From NCBI RefSeq assembly GCF_000717275.1, contig NZ_JNYV01000010.1, positions 1-64,000 of the forward strand: 64,000 bases of DNA, read 5' to 3'. How positions within the stretch are numbered: the first letter of the stretch is position 1; each line of letters begins with the position of its first letter. The stretch is from Kitasatospora arboriphila. Its GTDB lineage: Bacteria; Actinomycetota; Actinomycetes; Mycobacteriales; Mycobacteriaceae. Below, piece after piece: positions 25,358 to 33,449 of this stretch. The position numbers and the translations under genes were made by a program. The notes beneath the pieces were generated by a model. The model saw only the letters and a list, made by a program, of their open reading frames with translations, made no database searches and was not told where the DNA came from.

Positions 25358-25545
25358 GACGCCTCGCAGTCGGGCTGGGCGGGGTGGCCTGTCAACCCCG
25401 AAGAGTCCCGGCGGCCGGAAGCCACTTTCACGCGAGCGCAGCGAGTGCGGGTGTGAAAGTGGTTGGAGCGCACGGGCGCAGCGCAGCGGAGAACGGGCGA
25501 CACCGCCGGGGCGTGGGTTGACAGGTCGGGGTCCCCGGCCAGCCA
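25358..25545 (-). repeat. Nested palindromic element R5
   Basis: Closest relative of R1. Outer arms CCTGTCAACCC (25388-25398) and GGGTTGACAGG (25515-25525); inner CCACTTTCAC/GTGAAAGTGG as in R1. From here to the parB-like stop at 25827 (about 280 bp) there is no gene I can support, only GC-rich DNA with a G-run near 25677. Confidence 0.82.
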
Positions 25546-25826
25546 CCATGAGAAGGCGCGCGCCCCCTTGGTGACCCCAGCAGCGAAGCTCGGGCCGCCA
25601 GGTCCGACACGGACTGAGGGGGCGGGGGGATGAGAAGCCTGGCCAACGACACAACCAGGGGAGATAGTGTCGGGACCGGGGGGGAGTGGTCCCAGGACCG
25701 GGGGAATGGTCCGGTTGGCCAGGCTCTCGATGGGCACGTTAGCAGGACGAACTGACATTGCCCATCCCAGACACCAACGGGCCCGGAACGGGACAGGTTG
25801 TCTCACCTGCCCCGCTCCGATTGCCT

Positions 25827-27527
25827 TTAGCTGATGTCGATTTCGTCAGCTTTCATATCACCGGTGACCACTTTCTCGATGTCCGAGAGCGTGTATCCGA
25901 ACGCTTCGGTGAGAAACCGCAGGTAGCGGGTGCGTGCATCACCGACGCTGCGCAGGTACTCGTGGCCACCGCGCCACGCGTCTTTGGGCAGGTTAGCCTC
26001 GTGCGCAGCGCACGTGATCGCCAACGCGATCAGCTGCGCCCGTTCGGCAGCTGCTCCGTCGAGCGCCTCAATGGGATCGACACCGCCGAGCAGCTCGGCG
26101 GCGATCTTCTTGGCGCCGGCGTCCTGGCGGGCCACGTTGTACAGATCAGCGTTGCGCCACACCGTGGTCGCCAGGAACGCTGCGACCACCGCAGCCTTGC
26201 CCTTGGGCAGGGTCTTGCGGGCGAAGGCCTCGGTGAGCTTGTCCCGGCGCACCTTCTGCGCGGCCACACCCAACTTGTTGAGCGTGATGACCTTGCGGCG
26301 TTCACGCTTCTCGGCCTCTTCACGTTCGCGCTCACGGTCGGCGCGCTCGCGGGCGATCCGGTCGGCGCGGTCCTGGGCGCTCTCGCCGTCGGCGTCCTGG
26401 GCGGCACCAGCGGCAGGGCTGGGGGCATCGCCGGGCAGGTGCACATCGGTCATCGTTGACCGGCTCCGTTGCCGGTTCTCGCTGGCTGTTTCCAGGCCAT
26501 CGCGGGCCGGATCGTTGTGGTACCAGGTGACGCACGGGCTCCATTCCAGCTTCTCGGTGACCAGGCGGCAATCAACCATGCCGTCCGCCGCGACGGCGTC
26601 GAGGCCTTCGTCCTGCACGCTCCAATCGATCGTCGCCTCCTCGACTCGCTCACCGGCGGCGTTGAGGTAGATCTCTTCGTAGTCGGTCTCCACGAACGCC
26701 AGCACGTGTTCGGGGGTGAGGTCGTCGAGCTGCTCGTCGGTCACCTTCTCCCCGGTGTCGGCGTTGACCAGGCTGTAGAACTCGATCCAGGCGCTGCGGT
26801 GTTGGGGGCGTACGTCGCTGACGTGAAAGCCCTTGTCCCGCCAGTGCGTCAAACCTTCACGCAGGGCTGCGCGTTGGTCGGCGTTTTCGACCAGCTCGGC
26901 GTGCTTGTGTTCGAACCGGCCCTCGGTAGCGGCCTCCAAGAGTTCGGTGACGGCGTCGGTGTCGCCGTCTGCTTCGTATCCGGCGATGATCGCGCCCTGG
27001 TCCAAGGTGAGCAGGTCGTTGACCGCCGCCATGGCGTGTGCGGATCCGGCGATGGCCAGGGCCGCATCCACCGTCTTTTTGGGTGTGTTGGTGGTCTTGG
27101 CGATCTTGGTGCGCGACAGTCCCAGGTCGAGCAACTGCTGAAACGCCGTGGCGCGGTCGGTGTTGTTCAACTGGGTGCGTTGCTCGTTGGTTTGGAGCTG
27201 GTCGCTGATCCGCTCGATGGTCGCGGCGTCGTCGGCGGCCTCCGAACTGATGACGTAGACCGGGATGCTCGACAGTTCGGCCTCGCGGGCTGCGAGAGTG
27301 CGCAGCTGCCCGTCACGCACCCGCAACGTGCCATCGGCGTCGCGGGTGGCCAGGACCGGCAACAGCACGCCCCGGGCGGCGATCGAGGCCACGAATGCCT
27401 TGTCCAGGGTGGCGTCGGTGCGCACGTTGTCATCGATGATGACCTCGGCGGGGTGGGCGTGCACCAGCTCGCCGGTAGCGGCGGTCTCAGCGCTGGGGGT
27501 GAGGGTTGCGGTGTTGTTGTTTCCCAT
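25827..27527 (-). CDS. ParB/Spo0J-like nuclease-domain protein
   Basis: 566 aa. The N-terminal ParB/Srx fold (LVHAHPAEVIIDDNVRTDAT, VLATRDADGTLRVRDGQLRT) is followed by a KorB/ParB helix-turn-helix-like segment (LLDLGLSRTKIAKTTNTPKK). The central domain includes HVSDVRPQHRSAWIEFYSLV. A charged coiled coil (ADREREREEAEKRERRKV) and a helical C-terminus complete it. The usual GERR box is changed to DGQLR. Such long ParB-like proteins are typical of actinobacterial conjugative elements. There is no parA partner in the window, so a classical partition role is uncertain; regulation or establishment are alternatives. Confidence 0.82.
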   Translation of the reverse strand: MGNNNTATLTPSAETAATGELVHAHPAEVIIDDNVRTDATLDKAFVASIAARGVLLPVLATRDADGTLRVRDGQLRTLAAREAELSSIPVYVISSEAADDAATIERISDQLQTNEQRTQLNNTDRATAFQQLLDLGLSRTKIAKTTNTPKKTVDAALAIAGSAHAMAAVNDLLTLDQGAIIAGYEADGDTDAVTELLEAATEGRFEHKHAELVENADQRAALREGLTHWRDKGFHVSDVRPQHRSAWIEFYSLVNADTGEKVTDEQLDDLTPEHVLAFVETDYEEIYLNAAGERVEEATIDWSVQDEGLDAVAADGMVDCRLVTEKLEWSPCVTWYHNDPARDGLETASENRQRSRSTMTDVHLPGDAPSPAAGAAQDADGESAQDRADRIARERADREREREEAEKRERRKVITLNKLGVAAQKVRRDKLTEAFARKTLPKGKAAVVAAFLATTVWRNADLYNVARQDAGAKKIAAELLGGVDPIEALDGAAAERAQLIALAITCAAHEANLPKDAWRGGHEYLRSVGDARTRYLRFLTEAFGYTLSDIEKVVTGDMKADEIDIS

Positions 27528-27553
27528 GGTGTTTTCTCCTATTGTGGGTGAGA

Positions 27554-27588
27554 AGCAACCGGGCCGAGTATCAGTCGGCCCGGCTGCT
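27554..27588 (-). terminator. Hairpin between the 120-residue gene and the ParB-like gene
   Basis: A 14-bp stem with one G-T pair, core arms CCGGGCCGA/TCGGCCCGG and a 7-base loop. It can end the leftward transcript arriving from 27616 before the parB-like gene, or attenuate it. Confidence 0.55.
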
Positions 27589-27615
27589 TTTCTTTATGGG
27601 CCAGAAGCGGTTTCG

Positions 27616-27978
27616 CTACCTGGGGTCTGTGGGTGCCTGGTCGATGGGATTGGTGTCGGCGTCGGCGAGCATGCAGGCGGCGATCACGCTCACGTTCGAC
27701 AGTCGGGCAGCTTCGTCAAAATGTTTGGTGGCTTCGGTGTGCCAGGCCGCACGATGGTTCGGGTGAGTGGTTGATTCGCCCTGACGGATGTACATCGCGG
27801 CCTCGGCGGTTTCGCGGGCAATGGCCTCATCCAACGCGGTGGCCCACTCTTGGGCCTGGGCAATCATGGCCTCGTGGAAGCTGATTCCGCGTAGACCGGC
27901 GATCATGCGGACGGCAGCGAAGTTCGGTGCTGCGACGGTCAGGGCGTCGATTTCGGTGTGGAGCTGGTTGATTGACAT
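27616..27978 (-). CDS. Helical protein of unknown function
   Basis: 120 aa, ATG at 27978 with GGAAGGG upstream. Helical, moderately acidic (MSINQLHTEIDALTVAAPNF, EAAMYIRQGESTTHPNHRAA). Downstream in the R6 unit, before the ParB-like gene. Confidence 0.55.
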   Translation of the reverse strand: MSINQLHTEIDALTVAAPNFAAVRMIAGLRGISFHEAMIAQAQEWATALDEAIARETAEAAMYIRQGESTTHPNHRAAWHTEATKHFDEAARLSNVSVIAACMLADADTNPIDQAPTDPR

Positions 27979-28013
27979 GGTGTCCCTTCCGGTGGGGTTG
28001 TGGTGGTGGAGTT

Positions 28014-28286
28014 TTAGAGCTGGACGTGGTCGCAGTCGGTCTTTCCGTCTTTCGTGCCGCCGCAGAGGTGGTCTCCGCAGTCGCAGAGGTCGCGGCCGCC
28101 TGCGTAGTCGGTGGTGCCGAGGTCGAGGTTGACGCACTGGGCGTTGGGGTTCTCCATCCGCGGGCAGCTGTAGTCGCCGCAGCTACAGAACGGGCCTGCG
28201 TAGTAGTTGGTCGCGGCGTTGGGGTTTTCCTCGACCATCTGAAGCTCTTGCAGTTCGCTGATGGGGTGGCTGCTGGTGGTGGACAT
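28014..28286 (-). CDS. Small Cys-rich, probably zinc-binding protein
   Basis: 90 aa. Two similar clusters, CSCGDYSC and CDCGDHLC, each followed by a further Cys (NAQCVN, KTDCDH), suggest two metal sites. ATG at 28286. Unknown function; second gene of the R6 unit. Confidence 0.6.
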   Translation of the reverse strand: MSTTSSHPISELQELQMVEENPNAATNYYAGPFCSCGDYSCPRMENPNAQCVNLDLGTTDYAGGRDLCDCGDHLCGGTKDGKTDCDHVQL

Positions 28287-28299
28287 AACCGGGGTCCTC

Positions 28300-28470
28300 T
28301 CAGTGGATTCGAATAACGGTGGCGGCGGCCTGGTGTGCTTCGGGGCTGCCGATCGCGAGGTCGAGCAATGCGCTCTTGGTGGCCTCGTCGAGATCTGCGT
28401 AGGCCGGATCACCGGGCATTTTCGTTTGGTTGTAGACGTGCTCCATCGCAACGAACGGGTCATAGAACAT
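28300..28470 (-). CDS. 56-residue protein, first gene behind element R6
   Basis: Reads MFYDPFVAMEHVYNQTKMPG, then a helix (DEATKSALLDLAIGSPEAHQ). The ATG at 28470 lies 34 bp from the R6 boundary arms. No family recognised. Confidence 0.5.
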   Translation of the reverse strand: MFYDPFVAMEHVYNQTKMPGDPAYADLDEATKSALLDLAIGSPEAHQAAATVIRIH

Positions 28471-28486
28471 GGCGTGCCTCCCTGGG

Positions 28487-28705
28487 TTGTCTTGTCCGCC
28501 AACTTTTTTGCCCTTCTGGCAAGGGAGATAAAGACCGGCATAGGAGGACAGAGCACAAGATGTGGGCGGAAAGTTTTTCAGGGAGCGCAGCGAGTGCGGG
28601 TTGAAAAAGTTTCCGAGCCGCCAGGCCGGAGCGCAGCGGAGCCAGATCTTGTGCGCCGGACGACGCCGGTCAAAATCGGACGGCCAGAAGGACAAAAGGG
28701 CTTTT
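28487..28705 (-). repeat. Nested palindromic element R6
   Basis: Outermost arms TTTTTTGCCCTTCTGGC (28504-28520) and GGCCAGAAGGACAAAAG (28682-28698). Middle arms GCACAAGAT (28553-28561) and ATCTTGTGC (28646-28654). Inner arms GGAAAGTTTTTCA and TTGAAAAAGTTTCC. It precedes a run of small genes and the ParB-like gene. Confidence 0.87.
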
Positions 28706-29288
28706 CCGGCCGCCAGGCCGGTGTCACTGTGCGCCGAAGGCGCTCCGAGTAGGTGACCGCGCAGCGGGCATTCTTTCCTGCCGGCCGGTTACGTTGGGAG
28801 CATGAACAGTGCTGCAGAACTCGAGATAAGTCGGTTAGTCGATGGCAGCCGGCGGCCGCATGCGGCCGTCGATCTTGAGGTGCTGGTCTTTGGCCGGCGG
28901 GCAAGTAAGAAGGCCGGCCACCTCTGGGGAGTGTGGTGGCCGGCCGGGGGAGGGCCTGGTCGTGAGGACGCTGGGCGCGATTGTGCGGGAGCTGCGCTAA
29001 GCCGCGGGAGGGCCCGGTGCTGCGGTAGCTCTAGGTATGTTGGTGACTCATCGGTCAACCCCGTCGATCAGGGTCTTGCTTCTCGGGATCGTTTTCGATC
29101 GCGTTGGCGCGGCGGGCGCGGCTGGCATCGAGGTGTTCATCAAGTTCGGGAGAGATAGGTTGTCCCCGCTGCTTGGCTTATTGGGCGTATTGATAGCTGA
29201 GGGTAAATGATTTCGGGCGCGAGGACACGCGCGATGACGTTAGTCCGTGTGGACACCGGCCGTAGTGTGGCGACTCACGCGAGTACGT
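28706..29288. other. Long spacer with one strong hairpin, no supported gene
   Basis: About 580 bp. It begins with the shared tail of element R6. A perfect 11-bp inverted repeat GGCCGGCCACC/GGTGGCCGGCC lies at 28912-28945. A rightward open frame from 28802 has no recognisable product and poor composition in its second half. This spacer separates the plasmid-type accessory genes from the defence island. Confidence 0.5.
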
Positions 29289-29504
29289 CTACCCCTCGGT
29301 CCGTCCCATCTCCAAAGACAGTCCTAAAGCCTGCGCCACGGTCTCCAATGTGCCCATACGAACGTGCTGACCTGCCTCTATACGTGCGATCGTCGGACGG
29401 GAAACGTCTGCCTGTTTGGCTAGTCGACTCTGCGACCAGGTGCGGGCGTTCCTCGCCTCCCGAATACACTCACCGGGGTTGCTACCTGCGACGCGCTCGC
29501 TCAT
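29289..29504 (-). CDS. XRE-family transcriptional regulator
   Basis: 71 aa from ATG at 29504 with AGGAGAGG upstream. Standard Cro/C1 helix-turn-helix: IREARNARTWSQSRLAKQAD, VSRPTIARIEAGQHVRMGTL, ETVAQALGLSLEM. It has no effector domain, like controller proteins of restriction-modification systems. It is divergent from the methyltransferase operon and a perfect palindrome lies between them. Confidence 0.85.
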   Translation of the reverse strand: MSERVAGSNPGECIREARNARTWSQSRLAKQADVSRPTIARIEAGQHVRMGTLETVAQALGLSLEMGRTEG

Positions 29505-29538
29505 CTCGGCGACCTCTCCTGTCGGTCCGTCAACATAG

Positions 29539-29563
29539 GAGTGTATCAGCTGCTGATACACTC
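29539..29563. promoter_or_regulatory. Perfect 25-bp operator palindrome
   Basis: Arms GAGTGTATCAGC and GCTGATACACTC around a single T. It is 34 bp upstream of the XRE gene start and 117 bp upstream of the methyltransferase start, in the divergent promoter region. It is the likely binding site of the XRE regulator controlling both directions. Confidence 0.75.
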
Positions 29564-29680
29564 ACAGCCGTGTAACTTTTGCTCCGCGAGGCTCCGTGAT
29601 CTGTCGGCCTTGGCCGCTAACGTTGAAAGGCAGCGCTCGCCCTAGATGAACATGGGGCGGGCGGTATAAAGGAGGAGCCT

Positions 29681-30748
29681 GTGGGAGTTCGCTACATCGG
29701 TAGCAAAGCGCGTGTAGCGGACGCGATCCTCGACTTGGCTGGGGCCCCACAAGGCGGACGATTCGTCGATGCCTTCTGTGGAACTGGCTCCGTCGCCGCG
29801 GTTGGAGCATCCCGGGGCTGGCCTGTGACACTGAACGACACGTTGCCGTCTGCCGTCGCTATGAGCGTGGGCGCGACGGTTGGGCAAGGCAATGTGTCGT
29901 TTCCGGCCCTCAATGGCTACGCAGCCACCATCCGTGCACTCAACGCGGTCAGCGCGAACCCTGGTTTTCTTCATGCCGAGTACAGTCCGGCGTCGGGAGC
30001 CGCTGGTAAAGTTGAACGCCGCTATTTTACTGAGGAGAACGCGGCCCGCCTAGACGCTATGCGCGCTCAGATTCGATCTTGGTCAGGCGCAGGACTTTTG
30101 ACGAAGGTCGAGGAGGAACTTCTGCTGGCCGATCTTCTTCGGGCCGCCAACAGAGTCGCTAATATCTCCGGCACTTACGGTTGCTTTTTGAAAAACTGGT
30201 CGGCGACTGCCCTTCGGCCGGTGGTGGTCCAGGAACGGGTTCTGCCGCAGCGAACTACAGACCTGCGCGCCGTTGTGGGTGACGTCACGTTGTTGCCCAC
30301 GAACTCCGAGGACACTGTCTACTTCGATCCGCCATACACCAAGCGGCAGTACAGCGCGTATTACCACGTGTTGGAGACGATCCACGCGGGCGACTCTCCG
30401 GAAGTCGGTGGCGTGACCGGGCTTCGGCCGTGGAGAGACAAGGCGTCGGACTTTAGCTACAAGACTCGCGCTCTGGACGCACTAACGCGTCTAGTCCTAG
30501 GCACGACTGCACGACAAGTTTTGCTCAGTTACAGCAATGAGGGCCACGTCCCCCGGGAACAGCTGATCAATGCGTTAAGTGAGGCTGGAAAGGTGACGGT
30601 GCACGAGGTGAAGACTATAGGTCGCTACCGCCCGAACGCGCAGGCGTCAGCCAACGCCGCCGCCGTTAACGAGTACGTCATCGAGGTCCTGCCTATCCAG
30701 TTCGAACAGGCTAAGCGACGTCCTTCTCCCGCAGCGGCGCGCGCATGA
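29681..30748 (+). CDS. DNA adenine methyltransferase, Dam/MT-A70-unrelated D12 class
   Basis: 355 aa, GTG start with AAAGGAGGA upstream. The N-terminal YIGSKARVADAILDLAG and FCGTGS (32-37) bind S-adenosylmethionine; the catalytic DPPY is at 216-219 (VYFDPPYTKRQYSAYYHVLE). This is the D12 class N6-adenine family (Dam, M.FokI). It is the first gene of the restriction operon and overlaps the second methyltransferase by ATGA. Its target sequence cannot be read from the protein. Confidence 0.9.
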   Translation: MGVRYIGSKARVADAILDLAGAPQGGRFVDAFCGTGSVAAVGASRGWPVTLNDTLPSAVAMSVGATVGQGNVSFPALNGYAATIRALNAVSANPGFLHAEYSPASGAAGKVERRYFTEENAARLDAMRAQIRSWSGAGLLTKVEEELLLADLLRAANRVANISGTYGCFLKNWSATALRPVVVQERVLPQRTTDLRAVVGDVTLLPTNSEDTVYFDPPYTKRQYSAYYHVLETIHAGDSPEVGGVTGLRPWRDKASDFSYKTRALDALTRLVLGTTARQVLLSYSNEGHVPREQLINALSEAGKVTVHEVKTIGRYRPNAQASANAAAVNEYVIEVLPIQFEQAKRRPSPAAARA

Positions 30749-32898
30749 AAAGCCTTGAGCAGCGTTTGCTTTTGGCTACTGAACATCTGCTGAACGCAGC
30801 CGCGGCAGAGGTGTTGCCCAATGGCAACCGCACCGCCGCGCGGCTCACCGTGCTGGAGGCTGTTTCCGCCGTATCCGGGGGCTGGAACCTCGACGGCTTC
30901 TGGGATCTGGTGGGCGTCGATTCGTCCCGTCTTGACGTAGATCCGACCCCCTGGGCTGACAAAATCCTCACTAGCATCGCCGGTACGGGTATCCCCACGG
31001 CATCGGCGCTGTCTGCGCTTAGCCGCGAGGTGCTCCCGCCGTCGCAGCAGCGCACAACAGGGGCCTATTACACGGACTGGCGCCTCGCCGAGCTACTCGC
31101 AGCCACCGCCGTGCCAGAGGTTACAGCTGATGGACCTTGGGTTGACACGGCGTGCGGCTCGGGAATGCTGCTTGCCGCAGCTGCCCAACAGGTTCCTGCA
31201 GGCGCCGCCCGGGATTCCCTGATACGCGACCGCCTGACCGGGGCGGACCTCTCAGCGAACGCCCTTCGTGGGGCCCTTCTTTCCGTCGCCAGCCTCACGG
31301 GTGAACTCGACGCCGTTAGCGGTTTCGCAAGCCGGTTGTTACTCCACGATAGCCTCCGAAGCGCCAGCACATGGGCCAAGATCGCGCCGACCGGCGCAGC
31401 CTTAGTTATAGGAAATCCGCCTTGGGAGAAGCTCCGGGTATCGCGCCATGAAGCGGCGAAAAGCGCTGGCGCCGTCCGTGCCTACGGTCAAAGCTTCGAA
31501 CGCGACGACGATCTCGCGCCCGATCGGTCCCGGCTGGTTACGTATATCGAAGAAGTTGCCTCTGGGACGCGGCTTCAAGGCCGCGGCGAGCATGACCTCT
31601 ACAAGCTCTTCCTTGAACTGGGAATGGGCGTCGCAAGCGAGGACGGTGTCCTGGCGTTGCTCCTGCCCGCGGGATTGATCAGGTCCCAGGGCACTGAGAG
31701 CTTGCGCCGCGAGCTCAACTCGATGGCACAAAGCTTGTCTATCTCCGTAATCGAAAACCGTGCCAAACACTTCGCAATCGACACCCGGTTCAAATTTCTC
31801 TCCGTCGTGGCCAAGATCGGCAAGGGGCGCAAGAAGGCCATCGAGTTGAAAGTTGCGGATCGGACCGGCACTCTGCCCGCGAAATCGGTCAAGCTCAGCC
31901 GAGCTCAGCTGGCAAAGGTCAGGCCAGACTGGACCATCCCCGAGGTTCGCACCGCACAAGAGTGGGAGCTGTACTCCCGCCTAGCGAACAATGCTGTCAC
32001 CGTGGGAGATCCGAACGGCCCGTGGAGCCCGACTTACCGCCGTGAGATTGATATGACCCTAAACCGTAAGGATTTTCGTCGTAAACGTGGCAACGCAGCA
32101 CTGCCGCTACTGGAAGGTCGGCATGTCAGCCAGTACCGGTGGCGGGCAAAAAGCTATCGATCCGGCGAGGGGAGATCTGCCATCTGGAACCCTGAACCAT
32201 TGTCGGAGAACGCTCTTAGGGCGCAGTGGCACGTTTCCCTAGACGCCATCCATCCCGGGACGATACAACGCACATTACGATCACGCATCGGGTTCTGTGA
32301 CATCACCGGCCAGACGAACGAGCGTTCGCTCCTAGCAGCTCGGATTCCAGACGGCGTTGTATGCGGGAACAAAGTCCCCACGATTTCATTTGAAGACGGT
32401 GCCGTTGACCGTGAGGATCTGTTTCTCGCGCTGGCCAACTCCTTGGTCGTCGATTGGATGCTGCGCCGCATAGTGACCACCACGGTCAACTTCTTCTTGC
32501 TCGATACGTTGTGCTTACCCCATATTGACGAAAACGCCGACGTAGGGCGCGAGCTAGTTGCCCTTGCTCGGCTGTTGACCGCAGCTGAAGGGGATCCCAC
32601 TGTCGATGTTTGGCAGGTGGGGCAGTGGCGGGCACGTTCAGATGCTCTTGTTGCCGCGAGTTGGGGCTTGGACGTCGGCGACCTAGAGATCGTGCTCCGT
32701 GACTTTCCGCTATTGGACCGCGGTCAACCCCCGCTTGAGGGTGAAGCGCGATCCACGGTCACCGCCGACTGCGTGCTTGCTGAACTCGCGCGCATTTTGG
32801 CCGTTCCTCACCCAAGCCTGGACCGGGCACGCGGGGCGCGGATGGCCGGGGCGACTCCATACGTCCCCGCCGAATTCGCTGTGAAAGGTTTGGTATGA
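30745..32898 (+). CDS. N6-adenine DNA methyltransferase (Eco57I-like)
   Basis: 717 aa. Motif I VDTACGSG at 133-140 and catalytic NPPW at 224-227, in the gamma-class order. The approach AYYTDWRLAELLAA and the later DLYKLFLELGMGVASEDGVL, LLLPAGLIRSQGTESLRREL are typical of Eco57I-type or PglX-like enzymes. The C-terminal half (from about residue 400) likely holds target recognition. No nuclease motif is visible, so cleavage is probably left to McrBC. Overlaps both neighbours. Confidence 0.88.
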   Translation: MKSLEQRLLLATEHLLNAAAAEVLPNGNRTAARLTVLEAVSAVSGGWNLDGFWDLVGVDSSRLDVDPTPWADKILTSIAGTGIPTASALSALSREVLPPSQQRTTGAYYTDWRLAELLAATAVPEVTADGPWVDTACGSGMLLAAAAQQVPAGAARDSLIRDRLTGADLSANALRGALLSVASLTGELDAVSGFASRLLLHDSLRSASTWAKIAPTGAALVIGNPPWEKLRVSRHEAAKSAGAVRAYGQSFERDDDLAPDRSRLVTYIEEVASGTRLQGRGEHDLYKLFLELGMGVASEDGVLALLLPAGLIRSQGTESLRRELNSMAQSLSISVIENRAKHFAIDTRFKFLSVVAKIGKGRKKAIELKVADRTGTLPAKSVKLSRAQLAKVRPDWTIPEVRTAQEWELYSRLANNAVTVGDPNGPWSPTYRREIDMTLNRKDFRRKRGNAALPLLEGRHVSQYRWRAKSYRSGEGRSAIWNPEPLSENALRAQWHVSLDAIHPGTIQRTLRSRIGFCDITGQTNERSLLAARIPDGVVCGNKVPTISFEDGAVDREDLFLALANSLVVDWMLRRIVTTTVNFFLLDTLCLPHIDENADVGRELVALARLLTAAEGDPTVDVWQVGQWRARSDALVAASWGLDVGDLEIVLRDFPLLDRGQPPLEGEARSTVTADCVLAELARILAVPHPSLDRARGARMAGATPYVPAEFAVKGLV

Positions 32899-33449
32899 GT
32901 GTTCGCCCAGTTCTGTTTGTCTACAAGGAGGTCGTCGCCGGCGACCTCCGCAAGCTCGTCGCTGAGTCCAACGATTCGAAGACAGGCGGCGGCGCCCGCG
33001 ACCTGCGTCTCCCGTGGAAAACGTTCCGCTCGATCATGCATCGTATTTTCACCGAGGACGGGGTGGGACGAGGAGGTAAGCAGATCCGCGTTGCGCGTGT
33101 GACGTATCTGGATAAGAACGAAGTCGCCCAGACGACTGAGCTCGAGTACTGGCCGCCAACGTCCTCTCGTCCAACTGAAGACCGCATCTCCAGGATCCAC
33201 GCAAGCCCCGCACTTGGCGGCCAGCTCCCTAAAACGGATCAGGGCCGCGTCTTTGTGGTGTTCAGCAAATTCGACGACGGTACGGTCAGATGCGACTACG
33301 CATACGAAAGCGCACTGGGCGAGTGGGCAATTGAGGTCAGTAGCCAGATCGTCGCATGTATGGCCTCTGCCGCTGCCCGGGACGGGAACCGTACGGTCCA
33401 GGGCTATTACGATTTTGTTAAAGGAAGCGGCTACTGCCATGCCGATTGA
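32895..33449 (+). CDS. 184-residue protein of the restriction operon, unknown fold
   Basis: ATGA overlap with the methyltransferase and overlap with mcrB. Reads VLFVYKEVVAGDLRKLVAES at the start and GDGGVGRGGKQI-like basic loops later; the end (GRVFVVFSKFDDGTVRCDYA) is beta-rich. The McrB here has no N-terminal DNA-binding domain, so this protein may supply DNA recognition for the complex. That is inference from gene order and size. Confidence 0.6.
   Translation: MSVRPVLFVYKEVVAGDLRKLVAESNDSKTGGGARDLRLPWKTFRSIMHRIFTEDGVGRGGKQIRVARVTYLDKNEVAQTTELEYWPPTSSRPTEDRISRIHASPALGGQLPKTDQGRVFVVFSKFDDGTVRCDYAYESALGEWAIEVSSQIVACMASAAARDGNRTVQGYYDFVKGSGYCHAD

Noticed and set aside
20888..28705. Reading the six repeats as a CRISPR array
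   Set aside because: They are dispersed by kilobases, about 200 bp long and palindromic, with genes between them and no cas genes.
28802..29158. Rightward open frame of 118 codons
   Set aside because: Composition becomes Arg/Gly-rich as in chance GC-rich frames, it spans a strong hairpin, and no ribosome site was seen.
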